64,000 nucleotides of DNA from Datura wrightii (Eukaryota; Streptophyta; Magnoliopsida; Solanales; Solanaceae), in the NCBI GenBank assembly GCA_035772735.1, contig JASDFA010000010.1:134667001-134731000 (forward strand), given 5' to 3'. Below the pieces are notes generated by a model. The model saw nothing but the letters and a program-made list of their open reading frames with translations, was not told the origin of the DNA and did not search any database. A program made the position numbers and the translations under genes. Shown here piece by piece: positions 35,762 to 47,511 of this stretch (position 1 is its first letter; each line of letters begins with the position of its first letter).

Positions 35762-37060
35762 TTGGAGGGAGCCTTGGTGGGCTCCGATCATTTTGGGGAC
35801 AGTGCTACATATGAGATGGTTCAGACTCTGAATGAGCCAAAATTGTTTCTCAAGAAGAAGGACTTTGAGCCATTGATGAGGTCCTTGGAACCCTTGCCAA
35901 AGACATTAATTGAGGAGGCACCGAAATTGGAGTTAAAGATATTTCCTCCACATCTGAAGTATGTATTTATGGGGGAAGATAACACCTTGCCAGTCATCAT
36001 TTCCACAGAACTGACAGAGGCACAAGTGAAAGATGCATTGGTGGTCCTCAAGAGGCGGAAGAAAGCAATGGGTTGGAAGATGTCGGACACTAGAGGAATT
36101 AGTCTAGTTTTTAGCACACAGGATTTTTATGGAGGAAGGATCCAAGCAAACTGTGCAACATCAGCGGAGGTTGAATCCGGTGATGAAGGATGTAGTCAGA
36201 AAGGAAGTGATCAAGTGGCTTGATGCAGGTGTGGTATATCCCATTTTAGACAGGGAATGGGTTAGCCCAGTTCAGTGTGTTCCAAAGAAAGGAGGGATGA
36301 CCGTGGTCACCAACGAAAAGAATGAGCTGATTCCCACACGCACAGTCATAGGCTGGCAAATTTGCATGGACTACAGGAAGCTCAATGAGGCCACGAGGAA
36401 AGATCATTATCCTATTTCATTTATTGATCAGATTTTGGATAGGTTGGCAGGTCAGGAGTATTATTGTTTTCTGGATGGATATTCCGGCTATAATCAAATA
36501 GCCATAACACCGGAGGATCAGGAGAAGACCACTTTTACATGTCCTTATGGGACATATGCTTTCGGGCGGATGCCATTTGGTCTATGCAATACACCAGCCA
36601 CATTCCAAAGATGCATGATGGCGATCTTTCACGATATGGTGGAAGATTTTATCGAGGTATTTATGGATGACTTTTCTGTTTTCGGTAATTTGTTTGCTAC
36701 ATATGTGCAAAATATTAATAGGGTGTTAGCTCGATGTGAAGACTCAAACCTGGTGCTCAACTGAGAGAAGTGTCATTTTTTAGTCAAGGAGAGTATCGTC
36801 CTTGGCTATAAGGTGTCATGCAAAGGGTTGGAAGTCGATCGTGCAAAGATTGAGGTGATTGAAAAGCTACCACCACCAGTGTCAGTGAAGAGTCTTCGCA
36901 GTTTTCTCGGACATGCGGGGTTTTACAGAAGGTGCATCAAGAACTTCTCAAAAATTTCTAGACTGATATGCCGGTTGCTAGAGAAAGAGGTGAAGTTCGA
37001 GTTTGACAAGGATTGTGTAAAAGCATTCGAGGAGCTAAAATAGAAGCTTGTAGAAGCGCC
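35762..37060 (+). pseudogene. E2 reverse transcriptase, broken
   Basis: All RT blocks are visible: WVSPVQCVPKKGG, DYRKLNEATRKDHYP, FLDGYSGYNQI, RMPFGLCNTPATF and FMDD in IEVFMDDFSVFG. A frameshift near 36125 separates the N-terminal part. A TGA at 36764 replaces a tryptophan kept in E1, and a TAG at 37041 replaces a glutamine. Confidence 0.92.
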
Positions 37061-37470
37061 TATTCTCATTTCTCCGGATTGGGAACATCCTTTTGAATTG
37101 ATGTGTGATGCAAGTGACATGGATGTAGGAGCTGTATTGGGGCAATAGAGGAATAAAATTTTTCATTCCATTTATTATGCAAGCAAAACACTTGACGCGG
37201 CCCAAGTCAATTATACAGTCACAGAAAAGGAGATGCTAGCATTGGTGTTCACATTTGACAAATTCAGATCCTACCTGGTGGGTTCAAAAGTGGTGGTATA
37301 TACTGATCATGCAACAATTCAGTATTTGTTTGGCAAGAAGGATGCAAATCCCAGGCTAATCAGATGGATATTGTTGCTACAAGAGTTTGACGTAGAGATT
37401 CGGGACAGAAAGGGGAGCGAGAATCAAGTGGCGGATCACCTATCGCGATTGGAAAGCTATTCACATGTGA
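37061..37470 (+). pseudogene. E2 RNase H domain, broken
   Basis: FELMCDASDMDVGAVLGQ is followed by a TAG near 37147. The frame then resumes with TVTEKEMLALVF, VVVYTDHATIQYLF and VADHLSRLE. Catalytic residues are present. Confidence 0.88.
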
Positions 37471-38824
37471 AGGAAGGTGATAGAATCAAAGAAGAGTTCC
37501 CAAATGAGCAACTCTTAGAAATAAGGGAAGCTGAAATCCCTTGGTATGCAGATATTGTGAACTTGCTGGTAAGTGGAGTCTACCCACCGGAAGCTACGGC
37601 TCAACAAAGAAAGAAGTTGGGAAATGATTGCAGATATTACATATGGGATGAGCCGTATCTGTTTAAGCAGGGACCTGATCAAGTGATGAGATGATGTATC
37701 CCAGAAAGCCAGATTGCAGAAGTACTGAGGAGTTGTCACTCATCGTTGTATGGAGGACACCACGAAGGAGAGCGAAGAGATCACAAGGTGCTACAATCAG
37801 GTTTCTTTTGGCCTACACTGTTCAGAGATTCTATAGCATATGTAAAACTGTGTGATAGATTTCAAAGAACAGGCACAATCGGTAGAAGACAAGAGATGCC
37901 ATTACAGCAGATATTAGAAGTTGAGGTTTTCGATGTATGGGGAATAGACTTCATGGGACCGTTTCCACCGTCCTTTGGTAATCATTACATCTTGGTAGCG
38001 GTTGACTATGTGTCTAAGTGGTCGAGACAGCAGTTTTTCCCAGGAACAACAACAAGGTTGTGACGAAATTTGTGAAAAAGCAAATTTTCACCAGGTTCGG
38101 GACACCCCGAGCTATTATCAATGATGGAGGGGCTCATTTTGTGAATGCAAGTTTCAGGAACTTGCTAGCTAAGTATGGGGTGCAGCACAAGGTAGCGACA
38201 GCATATCATCCCCAAACTAGTGGGCAAGTGGAGGTGTCAAACAGAGAGATAAAGTAGATTCTACAAGAGACAGTGAATGCACAACGAATTGATTGGGCAA
38301 GCAAACTTGACGATGCGTTGTGGGCTTACAGAACTGCATATAAGACACCCATTGGGACTTCTCCGCACAAATTGGTTTATTGAAAGGCATGTCATCTACC
38401 TGTGGAGCTGGAACATCGAGCTTTTTGGGCTGTAAGAAAGCTAAATATGGATCCGGAGCTAGCAGGGAAGAAGAGGTTGATGCAGCTCAGCAAATTAGAT
38501 GAGTTTCGATGGCACGCCTATGAAAGTGCTAAATGCTACAAGGAGAAAACTAAAAGGTGGCAAGACAGGCATATGGTGCATCGGATCTTTGAGCCAGGGA
38601 AAAAAGTGTTGTTGTTTAATTTGAGGTTGAAACTCTTCCCAGGGAAGTTGCGGTCCAAGTGGTTAGGGCTGTTTGAAGTGGTGAGAATGACTCCACACGG
38701 GGCAGTGGAGTTGTGGCAAGAGGATAAAAGTGCCACATTTTTGGTGAACGGCCAAAGATGTAAGCATTACTGGGGTGAAGACGTTATTCGAGAGAAGACG
38801 TCTATCACTTTAGCAGATGATTAG
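37471..38824 (+). pseudogene. E2 integrase, broken
   Basis: HHCC region (HSSLYGGHHEGERR ... CDRFQRTG, where one zinc-binding cysteine has become phenylalanine), then DDE core VWGIDFMGPFP, NDGGAHFVN (usually SDGG) and QVEVSNREIK, then FNLRLKLFPGKLRSKW. Stops at 37693, 38255 and 38381, and a frameshift near 38040. Ends at the TAG in 38822-38824. Confidence 0.9.
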
Positions 38825-38866
38825 GGATGAACAGTGTCGAGCCTACACGGTAAACCAAAGGCGCTG

Positions 38867-38884
38867 CACGGGAGGCAACCCGTG
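38867..38884 (+). other. Post-pol hairpin, E2
   Basis: CACGGGAGGCAACCCGTG, identical to E1 13546-13563 and at a similar distance from the pol stop, although flanking bases differ. Confidence 0.8.
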
Positions 38885-39069
38885 AATGTGATGTAATAGA
38901 ATAATTAGGATTATTTGAAAAAAAAAAGGAGAAAGATGGCAATAGTTGAGAAGCAACCTATGATTTCTAATAAATTTTTTGTGGTTGAATGATTTTCAGG
39001 TGAAATGGAGGGCCAAAATACAATAACGCGCAAAGGAAAATCAAGGTAAGAAAATAAAATTTGGAGAAT

Positions 39070-39220
39070 TTCTAGTGAGCCAACGCATCGGCTCCGTGTC
39101 ACGGAGGAGGGCCTCCGCGTTACCCTCCATGACACGTTGGGGTTATTCCGGATTTTTTTAATAATTCCAGAACACCTCCGCGATGGCCTCCGTGACACGT
39201 TGAGGTGTCTTTCATGTCGG
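39070..39220 (+). promoter_or_regulatory. LTR-like module upstream of E2 ORF3
   Basis: CTCCGTGTCACGGAGGAGGG and its return arm CCCTCCATGACACGTTG, then a second part GCGATGGCCTCCGTGACACG. It matches the U3 modules of this element's LTRs and the E1 internal module. A GGGTCACC..GGGTAAACCCG box (39220-39250) and TTTTTAAAACCC follow. Confidence 0.6.
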
Positions 39221-39403
39221 GTCACCTCGGGTCACCGGGTAAACCCGCGCGAAAACCCCCTTTTTAAAACCCAAATCCCTTCATTTTTTCTCCATTTCTT
39301 CAAATCCTCCCTGACCAACACCCCAAATTCCCTTCTCCCTCAACTTGCCACGGACCTAGTGAGCAAAATCCTTCGATTTTTCCTTGATTTCATCAAAGTA
39401 AAG

Positions 39404-40040
39404 GTATGTTCTTGAATTTTTTCCCATTATTGCTCAATTTTTCGATTCTTGAACATGTTTTTGTGATGAAACCTTTCCCTAAGAGATTAATAAGTTGGCA
39501 ATCAATTGAGTTATGATTTAATGATGTTCATAGGATCGATGTGAGTAGATTAACTCAATAGTTGCATGATTGTTGAAATTCTTACGATGTTGATAAATAG
39601 GGTTGAGGATTGAATAGGAAGAAGAAGAAATGCATTAAAATGTGGATATTTTGGGTTGTGCATGTTGTTTGAAGTGAAACATATTGTGATTGAAGTTGAT
39701 TATGCTATGGTAGAAGATGGATTTTCTGGGGATGTAAATAGAGAATTAACATAAGTTGTTGTGCTAAAATTGCAAAGTGCTCATGATGATATAATTGAAT
39801 CGATGGAGGAATTTTTATAATTCATCGTATGAAGTCTGAGTAGTACAACGAAATTGTTCCATCGACTTGTATGAATGCACTGAGCATGTTGAGAATTAAA
39901 AATTGCAAAAACATGAATGTCTTGTCGAATTGTGTTGACTGCGGCTAAAGACTAAGTGTGGGGTGATCAAATTAAGCCCAACCTTAGTCGTAGCCAACTA
40001 TGTCTCAAATAACATTGGAACCGTAGTTTTGAATGTACAG
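39404..40040 (+). other. Possible leader intron of E2 ORF3
   Basis: Donor AAG|GTATGTTC at 39404; acceptor GAATGTACAG ends at 40040, five bases before the ATG at 40046. Same positions as in E1. AT-rich, no long frame. AAGTGTGGGG occurs inside at 39954. Confidence 0.45.
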
Positions 40041-40045
40041 GATAA

Positions 40046-41266
40046 ATGTCAGGAAGACAGGACAAAGTCAAGGGCGCATCCACATCTGGCGCTAGCACAA
40101 AGAGAGTAAGACTCGGGGCAGCAGTACCAGCAGCACCAGCGGTTCCTCGGGGGCAATGCCGATATTATGGAACCAGACGGGTGACAGAGGAGGGGAAGAA
40201 ATGGTATGCCAAACACAAGGAAACCAAGTACTTCCTGGAGGAGCAAATAGCATGGGAACCACTAGCATAGGAATTCCCGCGGATTCTACACAGGATTGAC
40301 ACTGCTGGGCTAAACTTCATTTTTGAAGAAACCAGAGAGTGCAATCTCCATCTTATCCGAGAATTCTATGCTAACTGGAACCCGACCTTGCGCAGCCACA
40401 CCATCAAGATCAAAGGGCAGGTGGTCACCTTTGAACCCCACCATTTGAATGCAATCCTGGAGGCGCGGGACACAGACGCTTATGTCCTCCGTCAGCTGAA
40501 CATCACTCCACCTTATGCGGATATCAGACACACTTTATGTGGAGCTTGATCGAAAGCCAGGTGGGGTAGACACAAGAAAATGGGCTACCACCAGACATTG
40601 CCCTATTCCCAAATGAACAGAGAGGCCCGGATATGGTTGAAAATTGTTTGCTTGTGTTTGATCTTTGGGGTACACATGACTGATGTCACTCGGGATAGAG
40701 TTTTTCTAGAGTATGCGCTGATGAAGGGGCTAGAAATTAATGTTGGGGCAGTGATCATCTCCGCCATGAAGAGAGCCCGACTGCATCAGGGGCATCGGTA
40801 TGGGTTTGGGGGTCTGCTTACCACTTTCCTGAGGGGCCACGGTATTGAGGAGGAGGCCCTAGACTACATCCATCAGAGTGACAGGCGTGCCATGGATGTT
40901 ACCAAAACCAAGGCACCTGACACTACTTATGGGCCTGTGCTTACACTAGCCGAGCGACATGCTCGGGATGATCAATACATGGCCCAAATGTATAGGATGC
41001 AGATGTTGCAGTTGCGCATCGGTGGAAGACCCGCAACGGAGGATGAGTTGTGGCAGCTCGAGTTGGATTATCCATTCAATGAGAATGGCTGAGCTTTATG
41101 CCAAATGGGGCCCGCATTTATGGAGCCCGTGGATGATGACGTCCCTACTGATGAGGAGACACGCCGAGATGACTACGACATTGAGTCGGACGAGGACGGC
41201 GGGGGTGACTCTGATCTTGGAGATGAAGCACTGGCACCTGATGAGGAAATTGAATATTTTGATTGA
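40046..41266 (+). pseudogene. E2 ORF3, full-length frame with stop codons
   Basis: One frame of 407 codons from ATG (MSGRQDKVKGAS) to TGA, interrupted by TAG at 40268, TGA near 40546 and TGA near 41090; E1 has sense codons at all three. Contents as in E1: basic start, KKWYAKHKETKYF, EFYANWNPTL, YADIRHTLCG, REARIWLKIVCLCL, RHARDDQYMAQM, LDYPFNENG, acidic tail ending DEEIEYFD. No clear membrane segment. Function unknown; conserved length in two copies suggests it was under selection before decay. Confidence 0.78.
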
Positions 41267-43046
41267 TCAGGGAGTTTCACCACCCAAACTTTTTTGTTAA
41301 ATTGCAATTATGTGAACACTAGGGACAGTGTTCCGATTAAGTGTGGGGTGGGAGTAGTTAGGTGCTAGCTGTTGTGTTTGTGTTTGTTTGTGGATTGTGC
41401 TAATTGTGACCCTATGACTCTGTGTTTCATGTTTTGTACCTGATGAAGTTGTGGTAGTTGCTGTTGTAATAAATCTTTAGCTGCTGTTGTGTGTTTGTGT
41501 AAATTTTTCAATTATATATATCTTTTTCTATTGAAATTTTTTGTCGAAATTTTTTGTGTTGGGTTTCTCGATTTTCGTTTTCGGTGCTTTTCCCAAGAAT
41601 AGTCCCATTAAACCGACGTCGTAGATAGCGACTGTTCCCTATGATGGATGGATGACAACCGTCTTAAGGGAAATTTAGTCGATAGGATTAGTTTTTGTTT
41701 TGTCTTTCTTTCGTTTGTTTTCCAAACGTGTCACTAATTAATGGTTCGACATTCTTGTTATGTGTTACACATGATTGTAAGATGCAAGTGTGATTCGTAT
41801 GAAAGCATGCAAATGTGTTAAACATGTTGAGATACCTAGGCCCTAGAATTCGATTCGGTGTGATCGAGGCTTAATAGTGAATTCCTGTAATTAACTGATT
41901 GAAGAGTCTATGAATATGTCTTAAGTTGAGCATGTGCAGTGAGTGTGAGGTTAGGTTTCGACTATTCCATGTTATTGTGAAGTGTCTAGAACTTTCCTGG
42001 TGTGTATACTAAACAAAATGAAGGATGTGGATTGTAGGAAAGGATGTAGGCATTTCTTTGAATGAACCGAAGGTTTCTCCCTTATCATACCTACCTTGAA
42101 TGTTACATCCTAGTTAGCCCCTTTGAGCCTTTAGCCTATTCTTTGAGAGATACAAACCGAGCTTAATCCTTTTTTTCCATTAACTGTGAATCTGATCCAA
42201 AACTCTTAAGCGCTTAAGAAAAACAATTTTCCCAAAGAGTGAAGGAGTGAGAAGTGTGAAACGAAAGGAAAGCGAAAGTTGTAAAAGTTAAAGAAAAGGT
42301 CAAAGGTGCACTTGTTGAAACTAATTAATTAATAGTAGAGAGTAAGAAAATCAATGAATGAAAAAAAAGGATGCTTAAATACTCTTTGCTAGTAAGTCGA
42401 GTGTGCTTAAAGAAATGGGAACAAAAACAAAGAAGAAAATTCAAGAATGAGAGGATGGAGGAAGAAGCAATGTCCGTAATGAAGGTGGGATGTATTAAAA
42501 GCGCTTAGGGAAGCTAGTTACTTTTATTGGTTAGCCTAGTATTTACTAGTTCCTTTGCTTACATTACAACCCATTAAGTCCTACGTGATCTTACATCATG
42601 CATCATTAGTGGAGTAAAACACTAGGGGAAAGCTTATGATTCACGACATGATGCATGTGAATTCTTTGGGAGAGCGAGCGTAATCGTATTCATATATTCC
42701 TACATGTATTGCTTTGGAAATCTTATGAGTGCACATGGGGTAATTCTCTTGTGCCGCGAGGGCACATGCTTGAACAGAGATAAAATTTTGTGTCGGATGT
42801 CTTGATCAGTTGATTTGCATGAGTTTGCCAAGATCGAGAATCGATTCTTGAGGTTAGGAGGTCTTAATGTGGTGTACTTCATTTTATTGATGAAACCATG
42901 CATTCTCTCTTGATGATTTGCTATCTTAAATAATCCGTATAGCCGTAGCTTGAATGGTTGCGCCAAATTAGCTATGCGTGGGTTTCAATTGCATGAGATG
43001 TGAGAGTATTGTTCAAGGACGAACATGGTTTTAAGTGTGGGGTAAG
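41267..43046 (+). other. E2 3' noncoding tail
   Basis: No gene. AAGTGTGGGG at 41339. Possible stem TTCCCTATGATGG...CTTAAGGGAAAT at 41630-41675. AG-rich tract at 42230-42480. The last 14 bases are the purine tract. Short frames are not supported. Confidence 0.75.
43033..43046 (+). other. Polypurine tract of E2
   Basis: AAGTGTGGGGTAAG immediately before the 3' LTR, in the context AAGGACGAACATGGTTTT. Primer for plus-strand DNA synthesis by position. Confidence 0.7.
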
Positions 43047-44550
43047 TGATCTTGGGCAAAATTTCATGCCCAAGTGATACTCACATACTTCATTTCTACT
43101 TGTTTATCTATTTTTATGTGTGCATTCTCATGTGTTTTTTTATGTAAATGTGAATTGATACTAACCGACATGATTAGTGTTGTTTTGCAGTTAGAAGAAA
43201 TTTTTGGAAGCTAATCTACAAGTTGGTGAAGTGTGGGAATGGACTCAGAAGCAAGAAGTGGAAGTTGACAAGGGAAATTGGACAAAATAGGGGCTCCGCG
43301 ATGGCTCCATGTCATGCTACCATCGCGGAGGCATTCTGCTTGGGAGGATAAATTGTGTCAAATTCCAGTGGAGGTGTGCGTTACCTCCATGGCACGGAGG
43401 CAGTGCTCCACGATGCACTCCGTGTCACCCTGAGGGTGATTACCCGGAACCTCAAGTTCCAGTGAAGGTGCGCGATAGCACCGTGGCACGGAGGCAATGC
43501 TCTGCGATACATGCCGTGCCATGCTGAGGTGCAATTACTTGGGAGCTGAGTTCCAGTGGGGGTCCACGATAGCACCGTGGCACGGAGGCAGTGCTCCGCG
43601 ATACACTCCGTGCCACGTTGCTTGTTATTCCGGAAAAAATTCCCACTAGTATAAATAGAACACTTAGGTTTTATTTTAAACATTCTGACATTTTTGGAGC
43701 AAGAACGTGGTTAGCAGGCAGTTGACAGGAAGAATTTCTAGGGTTAATTCTCTTCCTTTTTCTCTTTAATTTCAATTGCTTGTATGAATTCTACTTGTTT
43801 GAAGATGTTTAATCCACAAATGAGTGGCTAATTCATCTCTTACCGAGGTTAAGGATAATTGTAGAGGAATGTAATTACTAATCATTTCAGTTTTCATGTT
43901 CTCTATAATGGTTGCTCTATCAATTCTTGTTTTTACTATGTTAATGTTTGGCCAATGTTAATGTATATCTTAGAATTCCAATTTTGATTCTGAAAGGGAA
44001 ATTAATTAGATAGATGTGAATTGGTGGGATATGATCTTTTCTTAGTTGGGGAAATTGAGAGAAGATTTACGTTCAGAATAGAAATATATCTGAAAGTCGT
44101 ATTAGTCATTTATGGAATTTGTTATGTATGGCTAGAGCATGGGGTTCTTACATCACAGAAACATATAATGTAGGTCTCATGATTCATTAATTGGATAGGA
44201 GTCGAAAGATCCAATCCATAGGCGATTAATTCCTGACTAACAACCGAAGAGAAGATTGACTGATTCTAATTAATAAATTACATCCCTGCATGCTTGCCTT
44301 AACCTCAGCTTGTTCATTGCTATTGTTCAGACTTTAAATTACAATCTTTACTTAGGTTCTTATTAACTACTAATATTGACTCATAAGACATTATTTGTTT
44401 GGTTGTCTACCTTCATAGCAATATCATTCACTAACAATTAGGATACTTAGTACTGTAATTCAGTCCCTGTGGGATCGATACTTGGCTTGAAATAAAGCCA
44501 CTTTACTACTTGTACGACCACGTGCACTTGCGTGTAGTTTGGTCGGAATA
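43047..44550 (+). repeat. E2 3' LTR
   Basis: 1504 bases, TGATCTTGGGC to GTCGGAATA (the CA end decayed to TA). Very similar to the 5' LTR, with the same four-copy module (43285-43620) and TATAAATA at 43650. Confidence 0.93.
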
Positions 44551-44555
44551 CTTGT

Positions 44556-45878
44556 CTAAAGTCATACTTTTCAGTTGATCTTGAGAATAGATGAACTCCA
44601 TGGAGTGTGATGCCTTGTTTGGCGAGATTTTTTATGCATAATTCTTCTGTGTGCATATTGTCTAAAACTTGTCCCAAATGTGATTCAAGGTGAAATTTTA
44701 GATGTAGTTGCAAATGAACTTAGGCTCATTTTGGTTAGTCATTTTACCACCAAATAACCTTCTTGAACATCAACCCTTGTTAACCACTGTTTGAGCCTTA
44801 AGCCTTGATCTTGGCAACCACATTACAAGCCTTATACCCTTTTTAATCCTCTTCTTTGGCACCTATTCGTCCCTAATTGCTAGTGATTAAAAAAAAGGGC
44901 TTGAAGCCCATGATTTAAGGGTGGAAAAAAATGAAAATGTGATGTAGGCAAAAGCCTAGGTTTGGGGTTGTGCAAGAATACAAAAAGAGGAATGAGCTTC
45001 TATGTGAGGTAGCACCTATTGTTTAATGAAAAGAAAAAAATGCAGGTTGAAAAACCCATGAACAAAAGAAGAAAAAGAGAAAAGTTGAAAGGCACTATCT
45101 ATTGTTTAGATGAGGCTTAATGAAAACTTTAAGGTGTTATAAGGGTGGATCTTGAGAAAAAATTTCGAAGGATGAGAAGGGAGAAATAAAGTGAACTAAA
45201 CTAACTAAGTGTAACAAAATGCTTGAATAAGTGAACAAAAGGCATTAGGGAGGTTCTAGTCACTAGAACTAAATGTTGTCCTACCTTTGACCCCGAGCCT
45301 TCATTATGACCCGCAAGTCCTTAGTGATTCCAAGTGTAGCAACTCTACATTAGTGGCAAGTTACATAAAGACAAGCCTATGGTTCGAATGTGCATGCACT
45401 TGAATTTTCTTGAGAGAGTGAGTGTCTGTGCTTCATAATCCTTATGTTGTGAATTTCATGTATGTGAGTGGGATTATCTCTTTTGGTGAGTGGCAGCACT
45501 TCCTTGGAGTAAATGCTGAAACTTGTGTTTTCAATTGAAGGGTATGAATGCGGCAAGCTGTGCAATGAACTTTGAGGCAAACCTTGAATGTTGATTGTTA
45601 ATGACTTGAGATGCTTATGAACCTTGATTTGTTTGAATATTCCCCTAGTTTGATTTGAAAGAATGAAAGTGAGATGTGTCAAATGCTTGTGGTTACCAAT
45701 TGAATTTGTGCAACACGTTTTGAGTCTTTTTATTTTCTTGAGTAGATGTGAGATTTTGGGGTTGTCTTAAGTCTTAATAGTCCTTTATGCAGCTCTTATG
45801 ATGTGGATGGTTAATTCAATTCTAAGTTGTGAGCGAATACCTTTCTTTGAGATAAGCAATGGTTCAAGTTTGAAAGTT
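44556..45878 (+). mobile_element. E4 part 2: rest of the noncoding tail
   Basis: Continues E4 after the E2 insertion. AG-rich and AT-rich; AAGAAAAAGAGAAAAG near 45068 parallels the AG tracts of the E1 and E2 tails. It ends with GCAATGGTTCAAGTTTGAAAG, the usual run-up to an Athila 3' LTR. No gene. Confidence 0.65.
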
Positions 45879-47311
45879 TGATGAGTTATTAATTTACCAA
45901 CTCTTAAACTATTAAGCATGAACTATTGCTTTATTTTTTTACACAAATTAGGAAGGTTTTATGCTTTTTCTCTTTGATTGTACAGATGTTGGACTTAGAC
46001 AAGGAAAATAGAAGAATTGAACAAAAAGCACTTTGCGGAAGTGAAGAACATGTGTCGCATATTGACACCTGCGAAATCTAGGTGCCATGCAGTCAATATT
46101 GGGTATGGAGCAGAAAAGAACTTGTGAAGCACAGGTTGGAACCCGCGCAATTGCAGAAGTACTTCAAGCAACAGTGCTAAGAACTGCCAAGGACCTGCAG
46201 CTCACGGATTTGCAGGTGCCGCACAACTGACCAACACGCTAACAAGGGCAAAAATGTCCAGTCTGGCACAAAAGTACCTGAAGCTTCCAAGGGAAAACTT
46301 AGAAAGCTGTGCAAGGAGAATGTGCAGATTATAATCCAAATTGTACACACCTGAGTGATAACACATCATAGCATATAATTGAAGTGGAGAGAGAAATAGA
46401 GAGAGATAGAGAGTATACTTTCCTTTTCTTCTTCTTCTCAAATTTCATTGGGTAAAGAACACCATTGTTGCAGATTTGAAATATTAATTGGTTATTCAAT
46501 ATGATGGTTGTTGATGATTTACATATAGGTATAGTTTCTCTATCTCCATTAATGAGTAGCTAAATTACTAGCTAGAGGTGTGTTCTTGATGAGTGTTTAA
46601 ACTTGATTTGGTATTGATAAATTGTTCTTAAACTCAATCTATAAGCATGGATTTGTTGTTTCCTCTAAATTTTAATTGAAAATCTAGTGGTGGCGAACAC
46701 TAGTCTAATTTACTTATCTTGTTTGATCTTGAGAGAGAAGAGTGAGATTTGAATGAGGAAATAATAGGGAGGACTTTGAATGTAGATGTGTGAGGTTGAG
46801 CTAGAGATAGTCAAAACACACATCCCCACTCCATTAAAGAGTCAAGGCTAGAGATCGCTTGACCCTTCCTCAAGCTTTGTGGCTAATTTTTGATTGTGGC
46901 CTTGGAGTTTGAGCAAACCCAAGGCAAAAGCATCTTTATGAATGTAAAAAAAAGAGGATGTATTTCGATCCATGTTATTCATGTTAGAAATTGAGTTTAA
47001 GGAAATTGAATCAAGCCCAATCTAGTTGGCACTTTATCAACTGCACATCCCTAGCCCTTTCTCATCACTTGCAACAAATCACTTGCTCAATCTCATTTCA
47101 TAAACTTCAATTTAATATTGTTTCATCTTTTTCCCCTAATTTTTAGTTGATACATGTTTAACAATGATACATTCTAATTTGATTTAGTTTACAACTTTTA
47201 GAGTATCACTCTCAATTCCTTATGGGATTCGACCCCGACAACCCTCGAGCATTTTGTGTTTGACACAACCACTGCCACCTCTCTTAACCGGGAGAGATGT
47301 ATTGAGCGTCA
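45879..47311 (+). repeat. E4 3' LTR
   Basis: Proposed from TGATGAGTTATT to GAGCGTCA, about 1433 bases, close to the other Athila LTRs. It shares the ATGAGTAGCTAA and GGGATTCGACCCCGAC landmarks with LTRs of this type. U3 holds motifs like GATTTGCAGGTGCCGCACAA (46207-46226), then a CATATAAT stretch near 46372. Ends are inferred without a second copy. Confidence 0.6.
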
Positions 47312-47511
47312 TCGATATTCTCCAGTGTTTCACCTAGGGGTGCTACAGTTTTCTTTGTGTGTAGGAAAGATGGTACTTTAGAATGTATAGCTTGCATATA
47401 GTTAAGTAAGGTCACCATTAAGAATTAATATCCCCTCCCTAGATCGATGACTTTTTCGACTAGCTTCAAGGTGCTACTTATTTCTCTATGATAGACCTCA
47501 TATTAGGCTAT
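47312..47511 (+). pseudogene. Gypsy RT fragment (element E5)
   Basis: Translates to SVSPRGATVFFVCRKDGTL, then, with stops, LSKVTIKN and YPLPRIDDFF, and GATYFSMIDLILGY. These match the fingers/palm start of Tekay/Del-type RT (SPWGAPVLFVKKKDGT ... YPLPRIDDLFDQL ... IDLRSGYHQ). It is cut on both sides, by E4 on the left and by the E3 LTR after the GY codons on the right. Confidence 0.75.

Larger units (their letters stand above)
31818..44550 (+). mobile_element. E2: complete Athila-type element
   Basis: 12,733 bases with two LTRs (31818-33319, 43047-44550) and a perfect 5-bp duplication CTTGT at 31813-31817 and 44551-44555. Internal order: primer site, gag-pol, hairpin, module, ORF3, tail, purine tract. 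The LTRs differ by only a few percent by eye, yet gag-pol has about ten stop codons and two frameshifts. It is the best reference copy in the window. Confidence 0.95.

Noticed and set aside
45377..45682. Minus-strand 101-codon frame in the E4 tail
   Set aside because: Lies in a noncoding tail, no similarity recognised, and no counterpart in E1 or E2 tails.
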